Shown here one piece after another: positions 1 through 6,141 of a DNA stretch of 8,079 nucleotides. The notes under the pieces are model-generated. The model had not been told where the DNA came from and searched no databases. It was given only the letters and a program-made list of their open reading frames with translations. Source of the stretch: Deltaproteobacteria bacterium (GTDB lineage: Bacteria > Desulfobacterota > Desulfobacteria > Desulfobacterales > C00003060); assembly GCA_003647435.1 (NCBI GenBank), contig QMMV01000069.1, positions 1 to 8,079 of the forward strand. Direction: 5' to 3'. The position numbers were made by a program, and so were the translations under genes. Position 1 is the first letter of the stretch, and every line of letters begins with the position of its first letter.

Positions 1-40
1 CAAACCAAACAAACCAAACAAACCAAACAGACCAGACAGG
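1..40. repeat. 9-bp tandem repeat (CAAACCAAA)
   Basis: Three perfect copies of CAAACCAAA fill bases 1-27. A diverged fourth unit, CAGACCAGA, follows at 28-36, and the start of a fifth, CAGG, at 37-40. The array begins at the window edge, so its full length is unknown. It lies downstream of lptE and has no open reading frame of note. Such purely A/C short tandem arrays are prone to copy-number change, and assemblies often break in them. Confidence 0.85.
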
Positions 41-42
41 TT

Positions 43-78
43 CATAACGCCCGTTCAATGGAGTTATGCAAAGGTCTC
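43..78. repeat. Palindromic repeat, copy A (right arm kept, left outer arm missing)
   Basis: Bases 43-48 (CATAAC) and 63-68 (GTTATG) form a 6-bp inverted repeat around a 14-nt loop containing CCGTTCAA. The right arm extends outward as CAAAGGTCTC to base 78, but the matching GAGACCTTTG is absent on the left. A second copy at 3378-3413 shares 21 of 26 core positions and the 15-bp arm TTATGCAAAGGTCTC in inverse complement, but keeps the opposite arm. Together they imply a parent palindrome of about 46 bp. It resembles a miniature mobile element or an IS end, but I cannot name the family. Confidence 0.7.
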
Positions 79-82
79 TACG

Positions 83-114
83 TGTCCATTGTTCCGGTAT
101 TCCAGTATTCCAAT
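83..114. repeat. Degenerate 8-bp tandem repeat
   Basis: Four consecutive 8-bp units can be read on the plus strand: TGTCCATT, GTTCCGGT, ATTCCAGT and ATTCCAAT. The last two differ at one position, and GTATTCCA is exactly repeated at 97-104 and 105-112. On the minus strand the unit reads approximately ATTGGAAT. The array sits between palindromic copy A and the end of lptE. No function is apparent. Confidence 0.6.
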
Positions 115-149
115 TGTGAGCGAAACGAAGCAAGTTCCTTTTTAGGGGC

Positions 150-698
150 TCAGAAGGCGCACAGGATTCGATTGTGGATCTTTTCGGCCAACCGCTTTGA
201 TATAGCCTCGATTGCCGCCCTTCGATTTTCTTCGGTTACCGGTTTGTCGGAAGAAACCTTGAACACCTCTCGCCCGGACAGGCTTTTGTCTGACCAGAGG
301 ACTTTACCGTCAGAGCGTTTCAAGGCTAAGTTGAGAGTGATGGTCACACGACGTTCTTCAGAGGCGTACTTCGAACTGTGAGAAATGGTTTCAATGGCCA
401 TTGAAGCAATGCTGCCGCTCAAAACGGCATCTGCCATACTGATATCAACCACCTGAAGTATCTTGCTCCGGTTAAACTCATAAGATAGGTCATTCGTAAA
501 GATGGTTTCAATTCCCGATTCCGAAGTCCGGTTCTCAAATATGGCGACGGCAACAGTATGCACATCAGCCGGTGCCCTTAATCCTTTCCCTTTAATGTGA
601 TACCCGCAGCCACCAAGAACTGCGAGAAAGAGCGAGGCAACTATTGCAACCTTTGCCCTGTTCAACCAAAGCCCCGTTTTCGGCATCGGAAAACTCAT
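150..698 (-). CDS. lptE: LPS-assembly lipoprotein LptE
   Basis: Predicted outer-membrane lipoprotein of 182 aa. In the family, LptE plugs the LptD barrel and helps insert lipopolysaccharide into the outer leaflet. A signal peptide is visible: a basic stretch (Lys7, Arg15, Lys17), a hydrophobic core at residues 18-28, and the lipobox LGGC with Cys31 as the lipidated residue. The mature start CGYHIKGKG is the typical LptE opening. The segment after it, with TVAVAIFENRTSESGIE (about residues 48-64), matches the conserved core, and the C-terminus is helical (about residues 155-178). Length is normal for the family. The ATG at 698 lies 3 bases after the leuS stop with only a weak ribosome-binding site, so translational coupling to leuS is likely. 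An internal ATG at 686 would also leave a working signal peptide. The gene order leuS-lptE is conserved in many proteobacteria, where holA usually follows. Here only 149 bp of repeat-rich DNA remains. Confidence 0.9.
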   Translation of the reverse strand: MSFPMPKTGLWLNRAKVAIVASLFLAVLGGCGYHIKGKGLRAPADVHTVAVAIFENRTSESGIETIFTNDLSYEFNRSKILQVVDISMADAVLSGSIASMAIETISHSSKYASEERRVTITLNLALKRSDGKVLWSDKSLSGREVFKVSSDKPVTEENRRAAIEAISKRLAEKIHNRILCAF

Positions 699-701
699 TT
701 C

Positions 702-3293
702 TTACACCACGATATTTACAAGTTTCTTGTGCACCACAATGACTTTCCTGATCGGCCTATCTGATATACGGGCCACAATCCTTTCGTCCGCCAAAGCTGT
801 CTCTTTTATTGTTTCATCATCAGCATCGGATGCAACGTAAAACCTGCTCCGCACCTTTCCGTTCACCTGTGCAACTATTAATATTGTATCTTCTTCAATG
901 GCATCCTTACTGTATTTCGGCCAGGGAACATCGAGGACGCTTTTAGAGTGGCCGAGCGCTGCCCACAACTCTTCCGCCACGTGGGGAACAATAGGCGAGA
1001 GCAAGAGCACTATTGATTCTAAAGCCAACTTTAAAACAGACCGCCCCAAACGGTCGGTAAATGCACTTTCTCTCATCGCTTGTACGGAGTTTACCAGTTC
1101 CATCACCGCGCTAATGGCCGTGTTAAAATGAAACCTCGTCTCGATATCGCTTGTTACACGTTTTATTGTTTGATGGATTTTTCTGTGAAGCTGCCTTAAA
1201 TCCCGACCAAGCTCTTCCCCTCCATCATAAGGTTTCACGCCGTCAAGCCTGTCCAGATTGTCTCTTACAAGACGCCATACCCTTTTTAGAAACCGAGAGG
1301 CTCCTTCCACTCCCTGATCGCTCCAGTCCAGGTCTTTCTCCGGAGGGGCTGCAAAAAGGGAAAAGAGTCTGAGGGTATCGGCACCATATTTTTCTATAAG
1401 CGCATTGGGATCGACAACGTTTTTCTTTGACTTGGACATCTTCTCGGTCCGTCCAATCTCAACATGACTTCCGCAATACTTGCAGAGACGATCTCCATCC
1501 TTCAGGATCGCCTCTTCAGGATACAAAAAACCGTGATCCGGGCATTTCACGGTTTCTCTACGGACCATTCCCTGAGTAAGCAGGCGCGTAAACGGTTCTT
1601 TGTAGTTCAAGAACCCGAATTCTTTCAACACGCGTGTGAAATAGCGTGCATAGAGAAGGTGAAGGATTGCATGTTCAATCCCCCCAATGTACTGATCGAC
1701 TGGCATCCAGTATCCTACCGCTTCAGGGTCAAACATGCCCTCATCATAATGGGGACTGCAATAACGCTCAAAGTACCATGAGGATTCCACAAAGGTGTCC
1801 ATGGTATCGGTTTCCCGACGGGCGGAAGAGCTGCCACACCTCGGGCACCTGGTCTTGACAAAGTCGTCCAGTGCAGGCAGCGGAGACCTCCCACCTTCCA
1901 GCATTTCGGCATCCTCGGGCAGAACGACTGGTAAGTCTTTTTCCGGAACGGGCACGACACCGCAATTGTCACAGTAGATGATAGGGATGGGAGTACCCCA
2001 GTATCTCTGCCGCGAAATTCCCCAATCCCTTAACCTGAAGTTGACTTTCCTTCTCCCGAGCTTTTTTTCTTCAAGATAAGCGGCAATAGCATCAAGGGCT
2101 TCCACGTTCTTCATCCCATTAAAAGGCGCAGAGCGAACCATTATCCCTTCTCCCGTATAAGCCCTGGTCATGTCTTGTGGGTTTAGTGTCTCTCCCTCTG
2201 GTTGAATTACTACTATGATGTCCAGGCCATACTTTCGGGCGAATTCAAAGTCTCGTTGATCGTGAGCGGGCACAGCCATCACAGCTCCTGTTCCGTATTC
2301 CATCAAGGCGAAATTAGCGGTAAAAATGGGCATACGCCGCTTTGTAAGAGGGTTTATGCAGTAAGCCCCGACAAAAACGCCCTCTTTTTCATAATCCTCA
2401 GAGGTTCTCTTGATTTTATCCTGTCGCTTCATACGCTCAACAAAAGCTTTTACCTCTTCCTCGCGATCAGTTCCAGCCGCAAGCTTCATCACCAGGGGAT
2501 GTTCGGGTGCCATACACATAAAGGTGGCGCCAAAAACCGTATCGTGGCGTGTTGTGAATACCGGTATGTGGCCGTTACCGTTTTCCAGAGGAAAATAGAT
2601 CTCTGCCCCAACACTTTTCCCAATCCAATTCTTCTGCATGGTTACCACCTTGTCCGGCCAGCCCGGTAGGCGATTACAGTAATCAAGCAAATCATCGGCA
2701 TAATCTGTAATGCGGAAAAACCACTGGTCCAGTTCCTTTTGAACCACCTCGCCACCACAACGCCAGCACCGGCCCGCTTCTACCTGCTCGTTGGCCAGAA
2801 CGGTCTGGCACTGGTTACACCAGTTTACAAAAGCCTTTTTCCTGTACGCCATCCCCTTTTCAAACATCTTGACAAAGAGCAATTGTTCCCAGCGGTAATA
2901 TTCAGGCTTGCAAGTGGTAACTTCTCGACCCCAGTCATAGCTAAATCCGAGCCGCTTGAGCTGCGAGCGCATGCTGTCAATGTTTTTATACGTCCACTTC
3001 GCAGGATGCACGTTATTGGCTATGGCCGCATTTTCTGCCGGCATCCCGAAGGCGTCCCATCCCATCGGATGCAGAACATTGTAACCCTGCATGCGTTTAT
3101 ACCGGGCCACTACATCTCCAATCGCGTAATTGCGCACATGTCCCATATGGATGTTGCCCGAAGGATACGGGAACATTTCAAGGAGGTAATATTTTTTCTT
3201 TTGCCGATTCACGTTTACGCTGAACAAGTTGGTATCTTCCCAGATTTTCTGCCACTTTAATTCAACAACCTCAGGAATGTACTCTTTTTCCAT
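702..3293 (-). CDS. leuS: Leucyl-tRNA synthetase
   Basis: Cytoplasmic class I aminoacyl-tRNA synthetase that charges tRNA-Leu with leucine. Numbered from the ATG at 3293 it has 863 aa, normal for a bacterial LeuRS. Visible in order: the HIGH-type motif HMGH (49-52); a zinc-binding module with Cys159, Cys162, Cys176 and Cys179; the CP1 editing domain with TTRHDT (247-252) and [15 protein letters not shown] (334-348); further CxxC pairs near 441-444 and 483-486; the [10 protein letters not shown] block (about 499-508); a cysteine-containing leucine-specific insert (about 584-607); KMSKS (618-622); then the helical anticodon-binding region and a C-terminal domain that includes VAQVNGKVR. Editing residue 250 is His, where Pro is common. 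A TTG six bases upstream would give 865 aa, but AAAGAGG at 3300-3306 is spaced 6 nt from the ATG and abuts the TTG, so the ATG is preferred. It is co-transcribed with lptE. Confidence 0.97.
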   Translation of the reverse strand: MEKEYIPEVVELKWQKIWEDTNLFSVNVNRQKKKYYLLEMFPYPSGNIHMGHVRNYAIGDVVARYKRMQGYNVLHPMGWDAFGMPAENAAIANNVHPAKWTYKNIDSMRSQLKRLGFSYDWGREVTTCKPEYYRWEQLLFVKMFEKGMAYRKKAFVNWCNQCQTVLANEQVEAGRCWRCGGEVVQKELDQWFFRITDYADDLLDYCNRLPGWPDKVVTMQKNWIGKSVGAEIYFPLENGNGHIPVFTTRHDTVFGATFMCMAPEHPLVMKLAAGTDREEEVKAFVERMKRQDKIKRTSEDYEKEGVFVGAYCINPLTKRRMPIFTANFALMEYGTGAVMAVPAHDQRDFEFARKYGLDIIVVIQPEGETLNPQDMTRAYTGEGIMVRSAPFNGMKNVEALDAIAAYLEEKKLGRRKVNFRLRDWGISRQRYWGTPIPIIYCDNCGVVPVPEKDLPVVLPEDAEMLEGGRSPLPALDDFVKTRCPRCGSSSARRETDTMDTFVESSWYFERYCSPHYDEGMFDPEAVGYWMPVDQYIGGIEHAILHLLYARYFTRVLKEFGFLNYKEPFTRLLTQGMVRRETVKCPDHGFLYPEEAILKDGDRLCKYCGSHVEIGRTEKMSKSKKNVVDPNALIEKYGADTLRLFSLFAAPPEKDLDWSDQGVEGASRFLKRVWRLVRDNLDRLDGVKPYDGGEELGRDLRQLHRKIHQTIKRVTSDIETRFHFNTAISAVMELVNSVQAMRESAFTDRLGRSVLKLALESIVLLLSPIVPHVAEELWAALGHSKSVLDVPWPKYSKDAIEEDTILIVAQVNGKVRSRFYVASDADDETIKETALADERIVARISDRPIRKVIVVHKKLVNIVV

Positions 3294-3299
3294 GGTCAA

Positions 3300-3306
3300 C
3301 CTCTTT
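3300..3306 (-). promoter_or_regulatory. leuS ribosome-binding site
   Basis: On the minus strand this reads AAAGAGG, followed by 6 nt and then ATG at 3293. The spacing is good for the ATG but zero for the alternative TTG at 3299. It therefore decides the leuS start in favour of 3293. Confidence 0.7.
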
Positions 3307-3377
3307 GGATATAAGACTTTGGGAAACTTCTGTAAGCGACATTCAACGGCGGAGATACCGTTGCCGCGTTACTTATG

Positions 3378-3413
3378 GAGACCTTTGCATAATGGCCGTT
3401 CAAGGAAATTATG
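3378..3413. repeat. Palindromic repeat, copy B (left arm kept, right outer arm missing)
   Basis: The left arm GAGACCTTTGCATAA (3378-3392) is followed by the loop GGCCGTTCAAGGAA (3394-3407) and ATTATG (3408-3413), after which the expected CAAAGGTCTC is missing. The inner stem is CATAAT/ATTATG. In copy A (43-78) the terminal stem pair is C-G, while here it is T-A, so both sides changed together. It lies in the 228-bp gap between pyrK and leuS. That gap holds no other gene, tRNA or clear terminator that I can see. Confidence 0.7.
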
Positions 3414-3521
3414 CCTCAGAAAACCTGCAGTTGAGCGCCTCCAATCAGTTCAGTAAGTAATGTGTATGCCACAACATTCCGTAAAGTGCAATAAGTTGGA
3501 TGCCTCTCGGGTGCAGCCAGG

Positions 3522-4328
3522 TTAAGACCGAATAATGACCGCACGCGAATCAAAGACCGGCCCGTCTGTACAGACATGAAGATATCTTCCCCTACTGCGC
3601 GCGTTCTCAACGGCACATCCAAGGCAGGCTCCAAATCCACATGCCATGACAGTTTCTAAGGAAACCTGGCATCCAATGTTATGGTCAGCGGCTATCTTGC
3701 TGATCGTACACAGCATGGGAGTGGGACCGCATGCATAGATTATATCAGGTTTTCCATCAGCGTGTATCGTCTTTTTCACCAATGAGGTGATGATCCCCTT
3801 TTCTCCCAGGCTCCCGTCTTCTGTTGTGATACGAATCTGTGCACTTATATCATTCAATTCCTCTCGACAGAGTATATCGGAAGCCGATTTGCCACCAACA
3901 AAAACCGATGGCCTGACCTTTTTTTGATGACAAAGAAAGTGTGCAAGATAGTAAAGGGGAGTGATCCCGATGCCCCCGGCAACTAAAAAGGCGCTGCGTA
4001 TACCGTCCTGGCAGGAAAACCCGTTTCCGAGTGGACCGAGCACATCTAAGGTGTCCCCTCCCTTGAGCTTGGACAGCGCACCGGTTCCTTTTCCCACAAC
4101 TCTATACAACAGTTCAAAGCCGCAAATCTCATCGTCTTTAACAATCTGGCGCAGAATAGAGAAAGGTCGACGTAACAGGGGAATACGCCCGTCCGGGACC
4201 CTTACCATTACAAACTGGCCTGGCAGAGCTATTCGGCCCAGCTCGGGGAATGCCACGCCCATTTTGAAATAGCCGGGAGCTACGTTTACATTGTGCAGGA
4301 CAGGGACTTTTTTTTGAAATGGTTCCAT
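3522..4328 (-). CDS. pyrK: Dihydroorotate dehydrogenase B electron-transfer subunit PyrK
   Basis: Protein of 268 aa in the ferredoxin-NADP reductase superfamily. PyrK carries FAD and a [2Fe-2S] cluster and passes electrons between PyrD (class 1B dihydroorotate dehydrogenase, FMN) and NAD+ in pyrimidine synthesis. Visible in order: the FAD-binding motif RPFSI (54-58); GPLGNGF (98-104); the nucleotide-binding GGIGITP (118-124); YACGPTPM (198-205); and the cluster ligands Cys230, Cys235, Cys238 and Cys253 in C-x4-C-x2-C-x14-C spacing. The ending CTDGPVFDSRAV is characteristic of PyrK and argues against the related NfnA/SudB subunits. The ATG at 4328 has no strong Shine-Dalgarno sequence. Unusually, no pyrD follows: after the stop there are 228 bp with a truncated palindromic repeat and then leuS. 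The partner must lie elsewhere, or this subunit serves another dehydrogenase. Confidence 0.88.
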   Translation of the reverse strand: MEPFQKKVPVLHNVNVAPGYFKMGVAFPELGRIALPGQFVMVRVPDGRIPLLRRPFSILRQIVKDDEICGFELLYRVVGKGTGALSKLKGGDTLDVLGPLGNGFSCQDGIRSAFLVAGGIGITPLYYLAHFLCHQKKVRPSVFVGGKSASDILCREELNDISAQIRITTEDGSLGEKGIITSLVKKTIHADGKPDIIYACGPTPMLCTISKIAADHNIGCQVSLETVMACGFGACLGCAVENARSRGRYLHVCTDGPVFDSRAVIIRS

Positions 4329-4368
4329 AATATGAGACGGCTCTTTTTATTTCGCCGCTTCCACTGAC

Positions 4369-4397
4369 TTGACAAAACTGACAACGCTTTCTATGCT
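4369..4397 (+). promoter_or_regulatory. Sigma70-like promoter, plus strand
   Basis: A perfect -35 box TTGACA (4369-4374), a 17-nt spacer, and TATGCT (4392-4397, four of six matches to TATAAT). Transcription would start near 4404 and run through about 200 nt of non-coding sequence into the DUF2905 gene at 4608. The long distance to the coding start suggests a structured leader or a separate small RNA. Confidence 0.5.
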
Positions 4398-4403
4398 CAA
4401 ATA

Positions 4404-4586
4404 TTGATGCATTTAACAGGCCGTTAACGGTCAACCCCTGGCCCAGGCCTGGCTTCCATGTCCGGTTGCGTTCAAGGTTCTGCCGTAGCGTTCAGCTCGG
4501 GCTTGTCAAGAACGCATATCAAGTCGCACCAGGGCAGGAGTGAACCACGGGCCTTTGAACCTGAATAGTTACTCTATTTTTAAATG
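4404..4586 (+). ncRNA. Candidate structured RNA or long 5' leader upstream of DUF2905
   Basis: This non-coding stretch has more potential base pairing than I would expect by chance. A hairpin GGCCG-TTAA-CGGTC lies at 4419-4432, and the palindrome CCAGGCCTGG at 4443-4452. A long arm pairs 4470-4484 (GTTCAA, GGTTC, TGCC) with 4533-4536 (GGCA), 4542-4546 (GAACC) and 4555-4560 (TTGAAC), with bulges of 5 and 8 nt on the 3' side. Inside it GCGTTC (4488-4493) pairs with GAACGC (4510-4515). CATTTAA (4410-4416) can close the whole with TTAAATG (4580-4586). A T-run lies at 4577-4581. The strong promoter just upstream fits plus-strand transcription. I do not recognise an RNA family. The length resembles 6S RNA, but I cannot confirm its conserved sequence. 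It could equally be an untranslated leader. Confidence 0.3.
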
Positions 4587-4607
4587 ATGACAGTTGGTAT
4601 CTGAAAT

Positions 4608-4829
4608 ATGAATCCTCTTTTCAGCTTAGGAAAAGTCCTCATTATTACAGGCATTGCCATAACCTGCATCGGGATTTTGGTTGTGCTGACACCAAAGCTG
4701 CCTTGGCTTGGGAAACTACCCGGAGATATCGTCATCAAAAAAGAGAATTTCCGTTTTTACTTCCCGCTCGGCACATGCGTTCTTATCAGCCTTCTGCTAA
4801 CTCTTCTTCTCTACATTTTCAGAAGATGA
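4608..4829 (+). CDS. Small DUF2905 family inner-membrane protein
   Basis: A 73-aa protein with two predicted membrane segments, at about residues 8-28 and 51-71, joined by a short loop. The loop contains PKLPWLGKLPGDI (29-41), the signature I associate with DUF2905. Charged residues follow (KKEN, 44-47), and the end is FRR. The function of the family is unknown. It is the only plus-strand gene here, divergent from pyrK and convergent with rfaE2. Its last 33 bases, which encode the end of the second membrane segment, overlap the 3' end of rfaE2. No good Shine-Dalgarno sequence precedes the ATG. Transcription could come from the promoter at 4369-4397, or from a weaker TTGAAC/TTTAAA pair (4555-4560 and 4579-4584, 18-nt spacer). 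Confidence 0.85.
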   Translation: MNPLFSLGKVLIITGIAITCIGILVVLTPKLPWLGKLPGDIVIKKENFRFYFPLGTCVLISLLLTLLLYIFRR

Positions 4830-5327
4830 TTGCGGGCTCTCCCGACAACCAATGTAATTATCCAAAATCCTTTCAATGATTCTCGTTGTAGAGGCACCGG
4901 GGGTGAGAGGAACGCGAACCACCCGCCCGCCGCTTGCCTCCACTATATCCCTTCCAACAATGGCATCCTGATGCCAGTCAGCACCTTTTACCAAGATATC
5001 AGGCATCAGCAAGCGAATCGTCACCAGCGGGTCTGGTTCATCAAAAATCGTGACAAAATCAACGCATGCCAGGGATGCCAGCACCTCGGCGCGCTCATCT
5101 TCGGGCACAACCGGCCGCTGCGCTCCTTTGATCCGGCGCATGGAGCGGTCAGAATTGAGGCCAACTACAAGGATATCCCCTTCGGCTCTGGCTGCTTTCA
5201 AGTATCGAACATGACCTATATGAAGCAGGTCAAAACATCCATTGGTAAAAACGATCTTTTTGCCCCTTTTCTTCAGGACATCGATCTTGCCTTTCAATTC
5301 TTTGCGTTCAACTACCTTTTCACCCAT
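4797..5327 (-). CDS. rfaE2: D-glycero-beta-D-manno-heptose 1-phosphate adenylyltransferase
   Basis: Stand-alone nucleotidyltransferase of 176 aa, equivalent to the C-terminal half of HldE. It transfers AMP from ATP to heptose 1-phosphate, giving the ADP-heptose precursor of the LPS inner core. Visible: TNGCFDLLHIGH (28-39) with the cytidylyltransferase HxGH motif at 36-39; VGLNSDRSMRRIKG (55-68); RPVVPEDERAEVLASL (71-86); DILVKGADW (110-118); and a GASTT turn at 144-148, in place of the ISTSxI-like second motif. The core ends near residue 160. The remaining 16 residues are polar and are encoded where the gene overlaps DUF2905 on the other strand. The kinase half (HldE N-terminal or RfaE1) is not in the window. 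The start codon overlaps the end of the upstream hydrolase by 8 bases, with TGAGG just before it, so translation is probably coupled. Confidence 0.93.
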   Translation of the reverse strand: MGEKVVERKELKGKIDVLKKRGKKIVFTNGCFDLLHIGHVRYLKAARAEGDILVVGLNSDRSMRRIKGAQRPVVPEDERAEVLASLACVDFVTIFDEPDPLVTIRLLMPDILVKGADWHQDAIVGRDIVEASGGRVVRVPLTPGASTTRIIERILDNYIGCRESPQSSSENVEKKS

Positions 5328-6141
5328 AGGCCTCAGGAACCCTTTCTGCCAGGCACGGTATCCGCTCTCTGGCCTCTTTTACAAGACTCAGATCGATGGA
5401 GGCTGAAAGAAGAGCCGGCTTCCTTCCCGCCCTTGCCTGTATCTCCCCCCATGGCGATATAATGCTTGAACGGCCGGCATAAACAACGTCATTGTCCGCA
5501 CCGCACCTGTTTGCACCAAGTATAAAGAGCTGGTTTTCAATGGCTCGTGCCCTAAGAAGTACCTTCCAGTGTAGCGCACGTTCATCCGGCCACTGGGCAA
5601 GCACCGCAACTATTTGTGCCCCCTGCATGGCCAGGGATCGGCATAGCTCCGGAAATCTCAGGTCGTAACATATCATCAGACCTACAGGACCAACACTGGT
5701 TTTACAAACCACAGCCCTGTCACCCGGTAAAAAATATCGGTCTTCTCCGGAAGGAGTAAAGAGATGAACTTTCCGATAGGCACCTGCGATAGACCCGTCA
5801 TTATCCACTACGTAGGCGGTGTTCCAGACTCTTTTCTCCGCCTTTTCAGGTAAGGAACCGATGATAACAAGGTTCAGTTTTTTCGACATCCTGCCCATCT
5901 CTTCAAGGACTCTCGGGGTAGTTTCGGAAAGCCTGTAAACGCTGTCCATTGCAAAACCTGTTGACCACATCTCGGGAAGCAAGATAAGCTGAGCGCCGCG
6001 CCGTGCAAGGGAGGCGATTCGCCGTTTGACAATCGCCAGGTTCCATTCGGGTTTACCTTTGTGAATGTCAAGCTGGATGATGGCTGCCTTGACAATCGTC
6101 TGACGTACAACACCCTCTTTGTATTGCGCGTTCGGGCACAT
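5320..6141 (-). CDS. Carbon-nitrogen hydrolase (nitrilase superfamily, omega-amidase-like)
   Basis: A 273-aa cytoplasmic amidohydrolase of the nitrilase superfamily. The catalytic triad is visible: Glu57 in LLPEMWSTGF, Lys124 in YRKVHLF and Cys158 in MICYDLRFPE. Further family blocks are DRYFLPGD (134-141), AQWPDERALHWKVLLRARAIEN (182-203) and GRSSIISPWGE (223-233). The LPEMWSTGF block, CYDLRFP and the WP...LHW...RAIEN stretch resemble YafV/omega-amidases, which hydrolyse alpha-ketoglutaramate and similar amides. Substrate assignment is inference, and other nitrilase-branch amidases remain possible. The N-terminus carries about 17 residues before the first beta strand (KAAIIQLD, 18-25), and there is no other in-frame ATG, GTG or TTG in that stretch. 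The ATG shares one base with the TAA of the dynamin-like gene upstream (TAATG), and the stop overlaps rfaE2, so this is the middle cistron of a coupled operon. Confidence 0.87.
   Translation of the reverse strand: MCPNAQYKEGVVRQTIVKAAIIQLDIHKGKPEWNLAIVKRRIASLARRGAQLILLPEMWSTGFAMDSVYRLSETTPRVLEEMGRMSKKLNLVIIGSLPEKAEKRVWNTAYVVDNDGSIAGAYRKVHLFTPSGEDRYFLPGDRAVVCKTSVGPVGLMICYDLRFPELCRSLAMQGAQIVAVLAQWPDERALHWKVLLRARAIENQLFILGANRCGADNDVVYAGRSSIISPWGEIQARAGRKPALLSASIDLSLVKEARERIPCLAERVPEAYG

Noticed and set aside
1..40. CRISPR array
   Set aside because: The repeat unit is only 9 bp with no spacers, and no cas gene is present.
2202..3260. Long plus-strand open frames (155 and 173 codons) antisense to leuS
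   Set aside because: They lie wholly inside the confidently identified leuS gene, show no recognisable motifs and have no supporting start signals.
3294..3320. Promoter for leuS (CTTACA, 17 nt, TATATC on the minus strand)
   Set aside because: Both boxes match only four of six positions, and the transcript would start within the ribosome-binding site, leaving almost no leader.
43..3413. A composite transposon carrying leuS-lptE
   Set aside because: There is no transposase in the window, the retained arms face inward, and both genes are housekeeping genes in a conserved order. Only the repeats themselves are supported.
3416..3640. Minus-strand open frame after pyrK as a pyrD remnant
   Set aside because: The translation has no dihydroorotate dehydrogenase motifs and mostly overlaps pyrK out of frame.
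4404..4586. tRNA, SRP RNA or 6S RNA in the divergent intergenic region
   Set aside because: There is no T-arm GGTTCGA-type sequence for a tRNA and no SRP tetraloop region. The size fits 6S RNA, but I could not recognise its conserved bubble sequences, so only an unnamed structured candidate is reported.
4830..5462. Plus-strand open frame of 210 codons running directly on from the DUF2905 stop
   Set aside because: It is antisense to rfaE2 and the hydrolase, both clearly real. The apparent ATG start lies several codons into the frame, and the frame shows no domains.
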